64,000 nt of DNA from Mesoterricola sediminis. Lineage in GTDB: Bacteria > Acidobacteriota > Holophagae > Holophagales > Holophagaceae. The position numbers and the translations under genes are program-made. Under the pieces are notes generated by a model. The model saw only the letters and a program-made list of their open reading frames with translations, was not told the DNA's origin and searched no databases. The first letter of the stretch is position 1, and each line of letters begins with the position of its first letter. Below, piece by piece: positions 1-9,029 of this stretch. The DNA lies in the NCBI RefSeq assembly GCF_030295425.1, contig NZ_AP027081.1, forward strand, positions 2,587,001-2,651,000. Reading direction: 5' to 3'.

Positions 1-636
1 GCGCCGGTGGACGGGATCGTAGGTCATGAAGGAGAGCCGGCAGTCCCGGTCCCGGGGCTGGCCCACGGAGCCGGGGTTGATGAGGTAGCGGCAGTCGTCC
101 CGGAGCTGGAACCAGCTGCCGGGTTCGAAGCCCAGCATGCTGAGGCTCTGGGCGGCCTCGTCCAGCTCGTAGGCCCCGGGCAGGTGCGTGTGCCCGAAGA
201 AGCAGACCTGGGTGTCGAAGCCGTCGAAGGCCATGAGGGCCTCCCGCGGGTGGAGGAGGTAGTCGTCCTCATCCACGGGGCTGCCGTGGGCGATGGTGTA
301 GCCCGCGTCCAGGAGCCGGGGGCCCCGGGGCAGGTTCTCCAGGAACCAGGCGTTCTCCTCCGTGAGCTGCCCCCGGGTCCAGCTCACCGCCATGCGCGCG
401 GGAAGGCTGAAGCTGGGGTCCGGCACGGGCGAGGCGCAGGCGCGGTCGTGGTTGCCCCGCACGAGCACCCGGGGCTCCATCTGGCGCACCAGGTCCAGCA
501 CCTCGTTGGGGTTGGCGCCGTATCCGACCAGGTCTCCGAGGAGCACGTACCGGTCGATGTTGCGCTTCCTGGCATACCGCATCACGGCCCGCAGGGCGTG
601 CAGGTTCGCGTGGAGGTCGGAGAGGATGAGGTCCAT
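1..636 (-). CDS. Metallophosphoesterase, partial (C-terminus beyond window)
   Basis: Calcineurin-like metallophosphoesterase of the small YfcE/MJ0936-type group, expected to hydrolyse phosphodiesters or phosphomonoesters with a two-metal centre. The start codon lies at 636-634 and begins M-D-L-I-L-S-D-L-H, which supplies the first metal motif (DLH, residues 7-9). The other motifs follow in order: GDLVGYG, GNHD, an isolated H in the AHGSP segment, and GHTH near residue 165. The frame is open for 212 codons to the window edge, so only a short C-terminal piece should be missing. It is transcribed away from the ThiE-AroK gene's 3' end, with about 140 bases between. The natural substrate cannot be told from sequence. 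Confidence 0.88.
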   Translation of the reverse strand, partial: MDLILSDLHANLHALRAVMRYARKRNIDRYVLLGDLVGYGANPNEVLDLVRQMEPRVLVRGNHDRACASPVPDPSFSLPARMAVSWTRGQLTEENAWFLENLPRGPRLLDAGYTIAHGSPVDEDDYLLHPREALMAFDGFDTQVCFFGHTHLPGAYELDEAAQSLSMLGFEPGSWFQLRDDCRYLINPGSVGQPRDRDCRLSFMTYDPVHRR

Positions 637-775
637 GGAAGGCAAGTGCTGCGGTAGTGTCGCAGATTTCCGGCAAGCCGGTGCGACGCCGGAGGGGGTA
701 GACGAAAAGGTACGTTGGGGTTGCCTGGAAAGAGCTTAACCCATGCCAGGACCGCAATTGTCACGAAATGGTATG

Positions 776-1912
776 TCAACGGTAATTGACAAGCGCCTCC
801 GCCAGCGCATCCACCGGTCTGCCGAGGGGGAGCACCATGGGGGCGGTCCACCAGGCCTCGCGCCGCTGCCGGTACCGGGCCAGGAAGGTGGCCCGCGCCG
901 CCGCCAAGGGCCGGTTGGGATCACCCCCCACCCGCGCCCACGCCGTCTCGGGCCGCTCCGCCAGCCACAGGGCCGTGAACCCCGCCGCCGCCACCCGGGC
1001 CCGGGTCCCGGCGTCCTCCCAGGCGCCCCCGCCCAGGGCCAGGACGCAGGGCGCCCCCAGGCAGCGGGCGATGGTTTCGGCCTCCCGGGCGCGGAAGCCC
1101 GCCTCGCCGAGGTCCCGGAACAGGGCCGGGATATCCGGGCCGATCTCCCGGTCCGCGTCCACGGCCGGCAGGCCCAGGCGCTGGGCCAGGGCCACGGCCA
1201 GGGAGGACTTGCCCGCGCCGCTCCCGCCCACCAGGGCCACGCCCCGGCCGCCGGCCAGGGGGGGCTGGGCCGCCCAGCGATCCAGCTGGGCCCGCCAGAG
1301 CAGCTCCCGGGGATCGGCGGCCCGCTGGAGTTCCCCCACCATGGCCAGGGAGGCCGCCCCCGCGGCGAAGCAGGCCGGGGCATCCGCCAGGGTGAGCCCG
1401 CCGATGGCGATGGGGGCCACGCCCCGCGCCCGCAGGGCCGCCGCGCCGGCCCGCAGGCCGTCCAGGCCCACGGGGGCGGCGTGATCGCCCTTGGTGGCGG
1501 TGGCCCGGAAGGGGCCGATGCCCGCGTGGTCACAGGCCGGATCGGGCGCCTCCCACTCCGCGGGCGCGTGGGTGGAGGTGCCCAGGTGCAGGGCCCCCAG
1601 GCCCGGCAGGCGCCGGGCTTCGGTGGGCGGCAGGTCCCCCTGCCCCAGGTGCAGGCCCCAGGGGGGCAGCCCGGCTTCGGCCGCCAGCACGGCCAAATCA
1701 GCCCGGTCGTTCACGACGAGGGCCGGCCAGCCCCCCGCGGCCTCGGCGGCTTCCAGGGCCGTCCGCAGTTCCCGCGCCTGGGCCTGGGCATCCAGGGGCT
1801 TGCCCCGGAACTGGACCAGCGGGAACCCGGCCTCGCCCAGGCGCCGCACCTGCTCGGCCAGGGGCACGGCGCTCCGGGCATCGGTGATGGCGTAGAGGGG
1901 GGGCAGGTGCAT
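776..1912 (-). CDS. Fused thiamine-phosphate synthase (ThiE) and shikimate kinase (AroK)
   Basis: A 378-residue two-domain protein. Residues 1-205 are a ThiE/TenI-type TIM barrel: the YAITD opening, QFRGK near 34-38, VNDRADLA at 67-74, HLGQGD at 88-93, the TKxxxAP phosphate loop at 140-147 and IAIGG at 168-172. ThiE joins hydroxymethylpyrimidine diphosphate to thiazole phosphate. Residues 222-378 are a shikimate kinase: Walker A GGSGAGKSS at 229-237, DADRE at 252-256, FRxxE near 273-277, LGGGA at 293-297 and an NRPL lid segment. AroK phosphorylates shikimate in the chorismate pathway. Each half has its family's key residues, so both may be active. I know of no standard ThiE-AroK fusion; aroB lies 4 kb away. 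The ABC exporter gene ends 28 bases upstream. Confidence 0.85.
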   Translation of the reverse strand: MHLPPLYAITDARSAVPLAEQVRRLGEAGFPLVQFRGKPLDAQAQARELRTALEAAEAAGGWPALVVNDRADLAVLAAEAGLPPWGLHLGQGDLPPTEARRLPGLGALHLGTSTHAPAEWEAPDPACDHAGIGPFRATATKGDHAAPVGLDGLRAGAAALRARGVAPIAIGGLTLADAPACFAAGAASLAMVGELQRAADPRELLWRAQLDRWAAQPPLAGGRGVALVGGSGAGKSSLAVALAQRLGLPAVDADREIGPDIPALFRDLGEAGFRAREAETIARCLGAPCVLALGGGAWEDAGTRARVAAAGFTALWLAERPETAWARVGGDPNRPLAAARATFLARYRQRREAWWTAPMVLPLGRPVDALAEALVNYR

Positions 1913-1940
1913 GCGGGGCCTCCAGGTTCCAGGGGGACGG

Positions 1941-3725
1941 TCAGGCCTCGCCTTCGAACTGGAGGCGCACGAGCTTGGCGTACATGCCCTCCCGGGCCAT
2001 CAGCTCGTCGTGGGTGCCCCGCTCCGCCAGGGCGCCCTGGTCCATCACCCAGATCTCGTCGGCATCCTTGATGGTGCTCAGGCGGTGGGCGATGGTGAAC
2101 GTGGTGAGGCGGTGGCTCACGCGCTCGATCACCTTCTGGATCTTGTGCTCGGTCTCGCTGTCGATGTTGGCGGTGGCCTCGTCCAGCAGGAGGATCTCGG
2201 GCTCCTGGTAGAGCATGCGCGCGAAGGCCACCAGCTGGCGCTCGCCCGCGGACAGCTTCTGGCCCCGCTCCCCCACCTGGGTCTGGAGGCCCAGGGGCAA
2301 CCGGGCCACCAGATCACCCAGCTGGCTCTGTTCCAGGACGGAACCCAGCCGGGTCGCATCGAAGGGCCGGCCCAGCACGATGTTCTCCTCCAGGGTCCCG
2401 GAGAAGATGAACACGTCCTGGAGGACCAGGCCGAAGAGGCCCCGCAGGTCCCGCAGCCGCACGTCCCGCACATCGGTGCCGTCCACGGTGACGCGCCCGG
2501 CCTCCACGTCGTAGAAGCGCATCAGGAGGTTGATCAGGGTGGACTTGCCCGCGCCCGTGTGGCCCACCACGGCCACGCGGCGGCCCCGGGGGATCACCCC
2601 CGACAGGTCCCGCACCACCCGCCGCCCCCCGGGCTCGTAGGCGAAGGTGACGCCCTCGAGGCGGACCTCCTCCCGGAAGGCCAGGGGCTTGGGCTCGGCG
2701 GCCTCGGGAATCTGCTCCTCGTTGTCCAGGAGCTTGAAGATCCGCTCGCTGGAGGCCAGGGCGGTCTGCATGATGTTGTACCGCTCCGCCAGTTCCCGGA
2801 TGGGCCGGAAGAACCGCCCCGACTGCTGGATGAAGGCCAGGAGCAGGCCCAGGGTGAGGGTGCCGGCCTGGAGCTTGAAGCCCGCGTAGAGGATGAGGGC
2901 GGCCAGGGTGCCGTTGGTGATGAATTCCACCACGGGGAAGAAGACGGCGTACGCGAAGATCGTGCGGAGGAAGGCGTCGAGGTACTGCTGGTTCAGCTCC
3001 CCGAAGGCCCCCCGGCTCCGGGCCTCCTGCGCGTTCATCTGCACCAGGCTCATGCCGCTGAGCTGCTCCTGCAGGTAGGCCTGGATCGCCGCGTAGCGGC
3101 CCTGGGTCTCGCGGTAGGCCTCGCTGGCGTAGCGCCGGAAGATCTCGGTGGAGATCAGCAGGAGGGGCATGATGCCCACGGCCACCAGGGCCAGGCCCAC
3201 GTGCTTGCTGAACATCCACACCACGATGGCCGTCAGGCTGAGGGCGTCCCCCACGATGGCCACGAAGCCCGAGGAGAACATCTCGTTGAGGTTCTGCACA
3301 TCGCTGATGACCCGCGTCATGAGGCGGCCCACGGGGTTCTTGTGGAAGAAGTGGGTGCTGCGCTTCATGAGGTGCCCGAAGACCTGCATCCGCAGGTCCA
3401 GCATCGCCATCTGCCCGATCCAGCTCAGCAGCCCGTAGCGGGCCACCTGCACCACGAACCCCACGGCGATGAAGCCCATGAAGGCCCCGATCAGGGGGCC
3501 CGCCCCCCGCAGGGAGCCCTTGGCCAGGTGGTGATCGATGAGGCGGAGGGTGAACTCGCTGGGCAGGACCTCCAGGGCCGCGCCGGCGGCCATGAGGAGC
3601 AGGAGCGCCGCCAGCCCAAGCCAGTAGGGGCGGAGGTAGCTCACGAGCCTCACCAGGAGGGCGTGCCGTCCCGGCTGCTGGTCGACCTGGTCCGGTTGGA
3701 AGAAGGCACGGGCGGAATCCGTCAT
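1941..3725 (-). CDS. ABC exporter, fused membrane and ATPase domains
   Basis: A 594-residue half-transporter of the MsbA/LmrA-like multidrug and lipid exporter type; it should work as a dimer in the inner membrane. The N-terminal half (about 35-315) has six hydrophobic segments. The C-terminal nucleotide-binding domain (about 350-594) has Walker A GHTGAGKST (388-396), a Q-loop Gln near 436, signature LSAGE (491-495, a variant of LSGGQ), Walker B ILLLDE (511-516) and an H-loop AHRLS. It is followed after 28 bases by the ThiE-AroK gene on the same strand and may be co-transcribed with it. Substrate is unknown; nothing nearby identifies a cargo. Confidence 0.92.
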   Translation of the reverse strand: MTDSARAFFQPDQVDQQPGRHALLVRLVSYLRPYWLGLAALLLLMAAGAALEVLPSEFTLRLIDHHLAKGSLRGAGPLIGAFMGFIAVGFVVQVARYGLLSWIGQMAMLDLRMQVFGHLMKRSTHFFHKNPVGRLMTRVISDVQNLNEMFSSGFVAIVGDALSLTAIVVWMFSKHVGLALVAVGIMPLLLISTEIFRRYASEAYRETQGRYAAIQAYLQEQLSGMSLVQMNAQEARSRGAFGELNQQYLDAFLRTIFAYAVFFPVVEFITNGTLAALILYAGFKLQAGTLTLGLLLAFIQQSGRFFRPIRELAERYNIMQTALASSERIFKLLDNEEQIPEAAEPKPLAFREEVRLEGVTFAYEPGGRRVVRDLSGVIPRGRRVAVVGHTGAGKSTLINLLMRFYDVEAGRVTVDGTDVRDVRLRDLRGLFGLVLQDVFIFSGTLEENIVLGRPFDATRLGSVLEQSQLGDLVARLPLGLQTQVGERGQKLSAGERQLVAFARMLYQEPEILLLDEATANIDSETEHKIQKVIERVSHRLTTFTIAHRLSTIKDADEIWVMDQGALAERGTHDELMAREGMYAKLVRLQFEGEA

Positions 3726-3827
3726 GAATCCATTCTTCCATGATTGCTGTCATGCCATCATGTTTCATCCGCGAGAGCGGAACTATTCACATGCCCGGGG
3801 AAAGCCCGGTTTCAAGGTGGGGCCCAC

Positions 3828-4352
3828 ATGCGCTGCGCCGTATTCATCGACGGGAACAACATCTTCCATTCCGCCCGCCAGCTCGGCTACGACGTGGACT
3901 ACAGCAGGCTCCTCGCACTGCTGGTGGGCCGCGACCGGGAACTCCTGCGGGCCTTCTTCTACACGGGCGTGGACGAGACGGCCGACCGTCAGCGGGGCTT
4001 CCTGCACTGGATGCGCCGCAACGGCTTCCGGGTGGTCCAGAAACCGGTCAAGCAGGAACGGGACGGCACGCGCCGCGCGCGCCTGGAGGTGGAAATCACC
4101 ACCGACATGATGAACTACGCCGACAAGGTGGACCTCATCATCCTGGTGAGCGGCGACGAGGACTTCGCCTACCCCCTCCAGACCCTCGCCCAGAACGGCG
4201 TCCGGGTGGAGGTGGCCGGGTTCCGCTCGGCCATGGCCAACAAGGTCATGGACGCGGCCGACCGCTACATCGAGCTGGATCAGCTGGCCGAGCGTTTCCG
4301 CAAGGAGGGCGGCCTGGACGACGAGGCCGACGAATACCGGGAAAAACTCTGA
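3828..4352 (+). CDS. NYN domain protein (LabA/DUF88-type, PIN-like nuclease fold)
   Basis: A 174-residue protein that is essentially one NYN domain, a PIN-like fold usually linked to RNA cleavage. The acidic set is visible: Asp8 in FIDGNN (6-11), Asp93 in TTDMM, and Asp110 and Asp112 in SGDEDF. The frame is open further upstream, but the start at 3828 is preferred: it has an AAGGTGG ribosome site seven bases before it, and FIDGNN is normally close to the N-terminus. The stop overlaps the next start (TGATG at 4350-4354), so it is the first gene of a five-gene coupled operon. The RNA target is unknown. Confidence 0.85.
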   Translation: MRCAVFIDGNNIFHSARQLGYDVDYSRLLALLVGRDRELLRAFFYTGVDETADRQRGFLHWMRRNGFRVVQKPVKQERDGTRRARLEVEITTDMMNYADKVDLIILVSGDEDFAYPLQTLAQNGVRVEVAGFRSAMANKVMDAADRYIELDQLAERFRKEGGLDDEADEYREKL

Positions 4353-6052
4353 TGCGGGCCCTCCTCCTCTCCGGACTCACCCTTTGCCTGGCCGCCGAAC
4401 CGCCGGCGGTCGCCCGCATGCGCCAGGACCTGACGGTGCTGGCCTCCCCCGCCCTGGCGGGACGGGGCAACGGGGATCCGGGGCTGGAGCGGGCCGTGGC
4501 CTACGTGGCCCGGGCCTACCGGAAGCTGGGCCTCAGGCCGAAGGTCCAGCGCTACGCGTGGATCGCCCGCGTGAAGCGCACCGAGGCCGCCGCGGTGCTG
4601 GGCGGCCGGCCCCTCACCTGGGGCCGCGACGTGGAGGCCCTCGGCTACAGCGCCGGCGCGGACCTGAAGGCCCTGCCCCTGCGCTTCGTGGGCTGCGGCC
4701 TCCGGGCCGGCGCCTACGACGACCTGGGGGATCTCAAGGGCCGGGCCGCCGTCATCTTCCGGCGCCTGCCCGAAGCCGCCGCCTTCGCCCAGGTGAAGCG
4801 GGCGGAGACGGCCCTGCTCTCCCGCATCCGCGCCTGCGAGGCCGCCGGAGCCGCCGCCATCCTGCTGGTGGAGGAGGGCGACGCCCCCCGGACCCTGGGC
4901 CGGGAGGAGGGGCCCACCGAGCTGCACCTTCCCATCCTGAGCCTCCCCGCCCGGACCCTCGCGCCTTGGCTCGACCTGCCCGCCCTCCGGGCCCGCCTCG
5001 TGGAGACGGGCCTGCCCCAGACCTCCGAGCCCGGCGCCACCCTGGACCTGAAGCTCGCCCTCGCCCGCGAGGAGGTGCAGCTGCCCAACCTGGCCGTGCT
5101 GCTGCCGGGCCGGAACCCGAAGCTCCGGGACCAGATCATCGCCGTGGGGGCCCACCTGGACCACCTGGGCCACGGGGAACGCCATTCCGCCGCCGGGGAG
5201 GCGGGCCGGGGCCAGATCCACCCGGGCGCCGACGACAACGGCTCGGGCAGCGTGATGACCCTGGAACTGGCCCGCCGGTTCAAGCGCCAACGTCCCGCCC
5301 GCCCCATCCTCTTCCTCCACTTCAGCGGCGAGGAGGAGGGCCTGCTGGGTTCGGCGGCCTGGACCCGGAACCCCACCGTGCCCCTGGCGCAGATCAAGTT
5401 CATGGTGAACCTGGACATGGTCGGACGCCTCGACAAGGCCAGGCCCACCCTCCTCATGGGCGGGCTCGGCGCCCCCAAGGCCGCCCTGGAGCGGGCGCGG
5501 ACCTTCGCCCCCGAGGGCCTGGCCCTGGGCACCGACGTGGGGGCCGCCGTGGGCGGATCCGACCACATGTCCTTCTCGGCCAGCAAGATCCCGACGTTCT
5601 TCTTCTTTTCCGGCCTCCACCAGGACTACCACAAGCCCACCGACACCGCCGACCGCATCGACTACGACGGCATGGCCCGGGTGGAGGCCATGGTGGCCCG
5701 GGTGGTGCAGGATCTGGCGGATTCGGCCGAGGTGCCCGCCTTCGACCCGGAGACCGCCAAGGTCCAGTCCGCCCGGGACGCCTCCCCCATGGGGGTCTCC
5801 CTGGGCATCCTCCCGGATTTCACGGAAAACAAGGCCGGGTTCCGCATCACGGACACCTCCCGCGGCTCCGCGGCCGAGGCCGCGGGCCTCAAGGGCGGCG
5901 ACATCATCATCCGCATCGGGGACGCCCCGGTGAAGGGCATCTACGACTACATGGCCGCCCTCACCGGCCGCAAGCCGGGGGACAAAGTGCTGATCCGCTG
6001 GCTCCGCGATGGGGTGGAGATGCAGGCCGAAGCCACCTTGAAGGGGCGCTGA
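4352..6052 (+). CDS. Secreted M28 zinc aminopeptidase with PA-like insert and C-terminal PDZ domain
   Basis: A 566-residue secreted peptidase. A short signal peptide (about 1-15) precedes a PA-like region (about 90-240) and an M28 catalytic domain. The two-zinc ligand set is complete: His268 and Asp270 (GAHLDH), Asp294 (PGADDNGSGS), Glu327 and Glu328 (SGEEEG), Asp355 (NLDMVGR) and His427 (YHKPTDT). Residues from about 475 form a PDZ domain, with a GSAAEAAGLKGGDIIIRI core. M28 enzymes release N-terminal amino acids from peptides. The start overlaps the NYN stop and the stop overlaps the aroB start, both as TGATG. PDZ-tailed M28 proteins are common in Acidobacteriota and Bacteroidota. Confidence 0.92.
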   Translation: MRALLLSGLTLCLAAEPPAVARMRQDLTVLASPALAGRGNGDPGLERAVAYVARAYRKLGLRPKVQRYAWIARVKRTEAAAVLGGRPLTWGRDVEALGYSAGADLKALPLRFVGCGLRAGAYDDLGDLKGRAAVIFRRLPEAAAFAQVKRAETALLSRIRACEAAGAAAILLVEEGDAPRTLGREEGPTELHLPILSLPARTLAPWLDLPALRARLVETGLPQTSEPGATLDLKLALAREEVQLPNLAVLLPGRNPKLRDQIIAVGAHLDHLGHGERHSAAGEAGRGQIHPGADDNGSGSVMTLELARRFKRQRPARPILFLHFSGEEEGLLGSAAWTRNPTVPLAQIKFMVNLDMVGRLDKARPTLLMGGLGAPKAALERARTFAPEGLALGTDVGAAVGGSDHMSFSASKIPTFFFFSGLHQDYHKPTDTADRIDYDGMARVEAMVARVVQDLADSAEVPAFDPETAKVQSARDASPMGVSLGILPDFTENKAGFRITDTSRGSAAEAAGLKGGDIIIRIGDAPVKGIYDYMAALTGRKPGDKVLIRWLRDGVEMQAEATLKGR

Positions 6053-7104
6053 TGGAGCTGCCCGCGGCCGACGGCCTGCCCACGCGGATCTTCGTCGAGG
6101 AGGCCCCCCACGCGGGGCTCCTGCCCGAGGGCCGGTGGGTCCTCCTGGGGGACGCGGCCGTCCGGGACACCTGGCGGTCCGCGGGTCTGCCCGAACCGCC
6201 GGGCTCCCGGTGGGTGCCCGTCTCGGAGGCCACCAAGCGCCTGGAGGTCCTGGTGCCCTGGCTGGAGGGCTGGGCGGAGGCCGGCCTGGACCGCGCCGCC
6301 ACCGTCGTGGCCGTGGGGGGCGGCGTGCTCACCGACATGGCCGGGTTGGCCGCCGCGCTGTACATGCGGGGCATCCCCTGGCACGCCTGGCCCACCACCC
6401 TCCTGAGCCAGGTGGATGCGGGGCTGGGCGGCAAGACCGCCGTGGACCTGGCGGCCGGCAAGAACCTGGCCGGGGCCTTCCACCATCCGGCCCGCTTCGT
6501 GGCCTGCCGGTCCTTCCTGGCCACCCTGCCCCCGCGCCAGCTGGATTCGGGCCGGTGGGAGCTGGTGAAGATGGCCCTCATGGCCGGCGACGCCGCCTGG
6601 GCCCGCGCGCTCCTGGCGCCGGGCATGCCCGGCGCCGACAGCCTCGCCCGGGCCCTGCGGACCAAGGCCGAAATCGTCGGCCGGGATCCCCGGGAGGCCG
6701 GGGAGCGGCGCCTCCTCAACCTGGGGCACACCCTGGGCCACGCCCTGGAGGCGGCCTCCGCCTTCCGCCTCCTGCACGGCGAGGCGGTGGGGCTTGGCTG
6801 CTTGGCTGCATGTTTCCTCGCCGAAGCCGAGGGGCTGCCCCCCTTCCCCGGGGACCTGCTGGCCGCCATGGCCGCGCGCCTCGCCCCCCTCCGCCCCGAC
6901 CTCCCCGCCTGGGAGGCCTGCCTTCCCCTGCTGCGCCGGGACAAAAAAGCCGTGGGCGCCGATGGCCCGGGGGAATCGCGGATACACTGCATTCTGCCCC
7001 GTCCCCACGCGCTGGCGGACCAGAGGCCGCTCCCCCCGCAGGTCTGGCGACGTCCCCACGAACGAATGGCCCGCCTGCTCCAGTCCTCCGAGATGCCCAC
7101 GTGA
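6052..7104 (+). CDS. aroB: 3-dehydroquinate synthase
   Basis: A 350-residue AroB, the second step of the shikimate pathway, converting DAHP to 3-dehydroquinate with NAD and a divalent metal. Visible motifs are the NAD-binding VVAVGGGVLTD (85-95), the TTLLSQVDAGLGGKTAVD substrate loop, the GKNLAGAFH motif, and the metal-binding histidines in NLGHTLGHALE and LHGEAV. The start at 6052 overlaps the M28 stop. The C-terminus ends in a GTGA overlap with the TPR gene. The matching shikimate kinase is probably the ThiE-AroK fusion at 776-1912, on the other strand and outside this operon. Confidence 0.95.
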   Translation: MELPAADGLPTRIFVEEAPHAGLLPEGRWVLLGDAAVRDTWRSAGLPEPPGSRWVPVSEATKRLEVLVPWLEGWAEAGLDRAATVVAVGGGVLTDMAGLAAALYMRGIPWHAWPTTLLSQVDAGLGGKTAVDLAAGKNLAGAFHHPARFVACRSFLATLPPRQLDSGRWELVKMALMAGDAAWARALLAPGMPGADSLARALRTKAEIVGRDPREAGERRLLNLGHTLGHALEAASAFRLLHGEAVGLGCLAACFLAEAEGLPPFPGDLLAAMAARLAPLRPDLPAWEACLPLLRRDKKAVGADGPGESRIHCILPRPHALADQRPLPPQVWRRPHERMARLLQSSEMPT

Positions 7105-9029
7105 TCCGCAAGCTCCTTCCCGCCCTGGCCCTCCTCATCGTCCTGGGGGCGGGAACGCCCGGCGCCGCCCAGGAGGACCCCCGCGCCCTCATGCTCCAGG
7201 CCCGGGCCCTGCAGCTCCGCACCGGCGGGGACGACCCCAAGGGCGCCGCGGCCCTCTACCGCCGGGTGACCGCCCTCGTCCCCACCAGTAGCCAGGCCCA
7301 GCTCCGGCTCTCGGAGGCGATCCTCGAGACCGGGGACCTGGCCGGCGCCGTGGACCCCGCGGTGCGGGCCACCCAGCTCGACCCCCGCAGCGGCGAGGCC
7401 TGGGCCCACCTGGCCATCCTGCGCTACCGCCTCTGGCAGGGGGGGTCGAAGCCCCAGGCCCTGGCCCAGGCCCGGGAGGCCCTCAACCGCGCCGCCCAGC
7501 TCCTCCCCGGGGATCCCGAGATCTGGACCCGCCTCGCCGAGGTGCAGGAGGCGGCCAAGGACGACGCGGGGGCCCTCCGCTCCTGGCTGAACGTGGGCCG
7601 CCTCCACCCCTACGTGTCCATCGGCGGCAAGCTGCTCTACGAGTACGCCTTCGAGCGCGCCCTGGACCTGGCCCAGAAGGGCCAGAACTACGAGGGGCGG
7701 CGGGAGGCGGTCCTGGGCCTCTGCTCCCGCCAGGGCACGGACCCCAAGTACCTCCGGCTCCTGGAGGACCTGGCCCGGGACCAGGTGGACAAGGGCTTCC
7801 TGGGCCACGGGGAGGAGAGCTTCACCCGGCTGGCCCAGTTCCTGCCCAAGGATTCCATCGTCTGGGAGAACATCGCCCTCATCCAGATGCGCACCGCCCG
7901 CTTCGACGCCGCCCTGGCCTCCCTCGGCCGGGCCGAGGTCCTCCGGCCCACCCCCCGCACCTCCGCCAATTCCGCCTACTGCCTGATGAAGCTGGGCCGG
8001 TTCACCGAGGCCGAGGCCCGGTGGAAGGCCCTGCTCCCCGAGACCGGGCGCCTGGCCGCGGAGGACGCGACCCTCGCGGCCTCCATCAAGGTCCTCTACG
8101 CCTCCTGCCTCCTCCTGGAGGGCCGCCCCGCGGACCTGCTGGCCCTGACCCGGGACTGGCCCGAGGCCGGCGGGGATGGCGAGATCCTCGCCCTGCGCGC
8201 CCAGGCCCTGATCCAGACCGGCGACTGGAAGCACGCCCGCGTCCTCCTCCGGGACGGCATGAAGCGCTTCCCCCGCCAGATGGTCTTCCGGCGGGCCTCG
8301 GCCATCCCCGCCGACCGCTTCGACGAGGGCTTCTTCTCCCACGCCCGCTCCCGCAGCGCCCTTTCCCAGCTGGACCTGGAGGCCATGGCGGTCATGTGGT
8401 CCGAGTTCAACGTCTGGGACCGGTGCCTGGAGGCGGCGCGCAAGGCCCGCGCCGCCGCGCCCCTCACGGGGGGCGTGGACCTGCTCCTGCTGGAGGCCAA
8501 CGCCCTGGAGAGCCTCGCCCGGCCCGCCCAGGCCCTGGACGTGCTCCGGGAGGCCCAGCGCCTCGACCCGGGCAACGCCACCCTCCAGAACAACCTGGGC
8601 TACCTCATCCTGGAGCGGGGCGGCGACCTCGAGGAGGCCTCCCGCCTCATCCAGGCCGCCCTGGCCAAGGACCCCGAGAACAGTTCCACCCTGGACAGCT
8701 GGGGCTGGGCCCTCTACAAGCAGGGCCGCTTCCCCGAGGCCGAGGCCGCCCTGCGCAAGGCCGCCGCCAAGAGCCCCTACAGCCCCGAGGTCCACCGCCA
8801 CCTGGGCGAGGCCCTCCTCAAGCTGGACCGCCCCCAGGAGGCCCTGGACGAGTGGGAGCGGGCCCTCGCCTTCGCCTTCCCCGACCGCAAGGTCGTGGAG
8901 AAGCAGGTCCAGGACCTGAAGGCCCGGCTCGCCAAGGACCGCCGCGGCGCGGTCCAGGCCGACGCCCCGGACCCGGAGGCCGAGGAGTACGCCGACGACG
9001 ACGCGGACCCCGGCGTGGAGGCCCCATGA
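7101..9029 (+). CDS. Secreted TPR-repeat protein
   Basis: A 642-residue protein starting with GTG at 7101 inside the aroB stop (GTGA). It has a clear signal peptide ending in an ALA/AAQ region near residue 24. The rest is alpha-helical with many tetratricopeptide repeats; the clearest lie in the C-terminal third, for example NATLQNNLGYLILERGGDLE, STLDSWGWALYKQGRFPEAE and SPEVHRHLGEALLKLDRPQE. The tail is acidic. TPR proteins scaffold other proteins, often at the envelope. It is translationally coupled to the small secreted protein behind it, so the two may act as an envelope pair. No catalytic motif is seen. Confidence 0.88.
   Translation: MIRKLLPALALLIVLGAGTPGAAQEDPRALMLQARALQLRTGGDDPKGAAALYRRVTALVPTSSQAQLRLSEAILETGDLAGAVDPAVRATQLDPRSGEAWAHLAILRYRLWQGGSKPQALAQAREALNRAAQLLPGDPEIWTRLAEVQEAAKDDAGALRSWLNVGRLHPYVSIGGKLLYEYAFERALDLAQKGQNYEGRREAVLGLCSRQGTDPKYLRLLEDLARDQVDKGFLGHGEESFTRLAQFLPKDSIVWENIALIQMRTARFDAALASLGRAEVLRPTPRTSANSAYCLMKLGRFTEAEARWKALLPETGRLAAEDATLAASIKVLYASCLLLEGRPADLLALTRDWPEAGGDGEILALRAQALIQTGDWKHARVLLRDGMKRFPRQMVFRRASAIPADRFDEGFFSHARSRSALSQLDLEAMAVMWSEFNVWDRCLEAARKARAAAPLTGGVDLLLLEANALESLARPAQALDVLREAQRLDPGNATLQNNLGYLILERGGDLEEASRLIQAALAKDPENSSTLDSWGWALYKQGRFPEAEAALRKAAAKSPYSPEVHRHLGEALLKLDRPQEALDEWERALAFAFPDRKVVEKQVQDLKARLAKDRRGAVQADAPDPEAEEYADDDADPGVEAP

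Noticed and set aside
1911-3743. Plus-strand open frame of 610 codons opposite the ABC exporter gene
   Set aside because: It is a His/Gly/Gln/Leu-rich mirror of a high-GC gene. The minus-strand frame has all ABC motifs.
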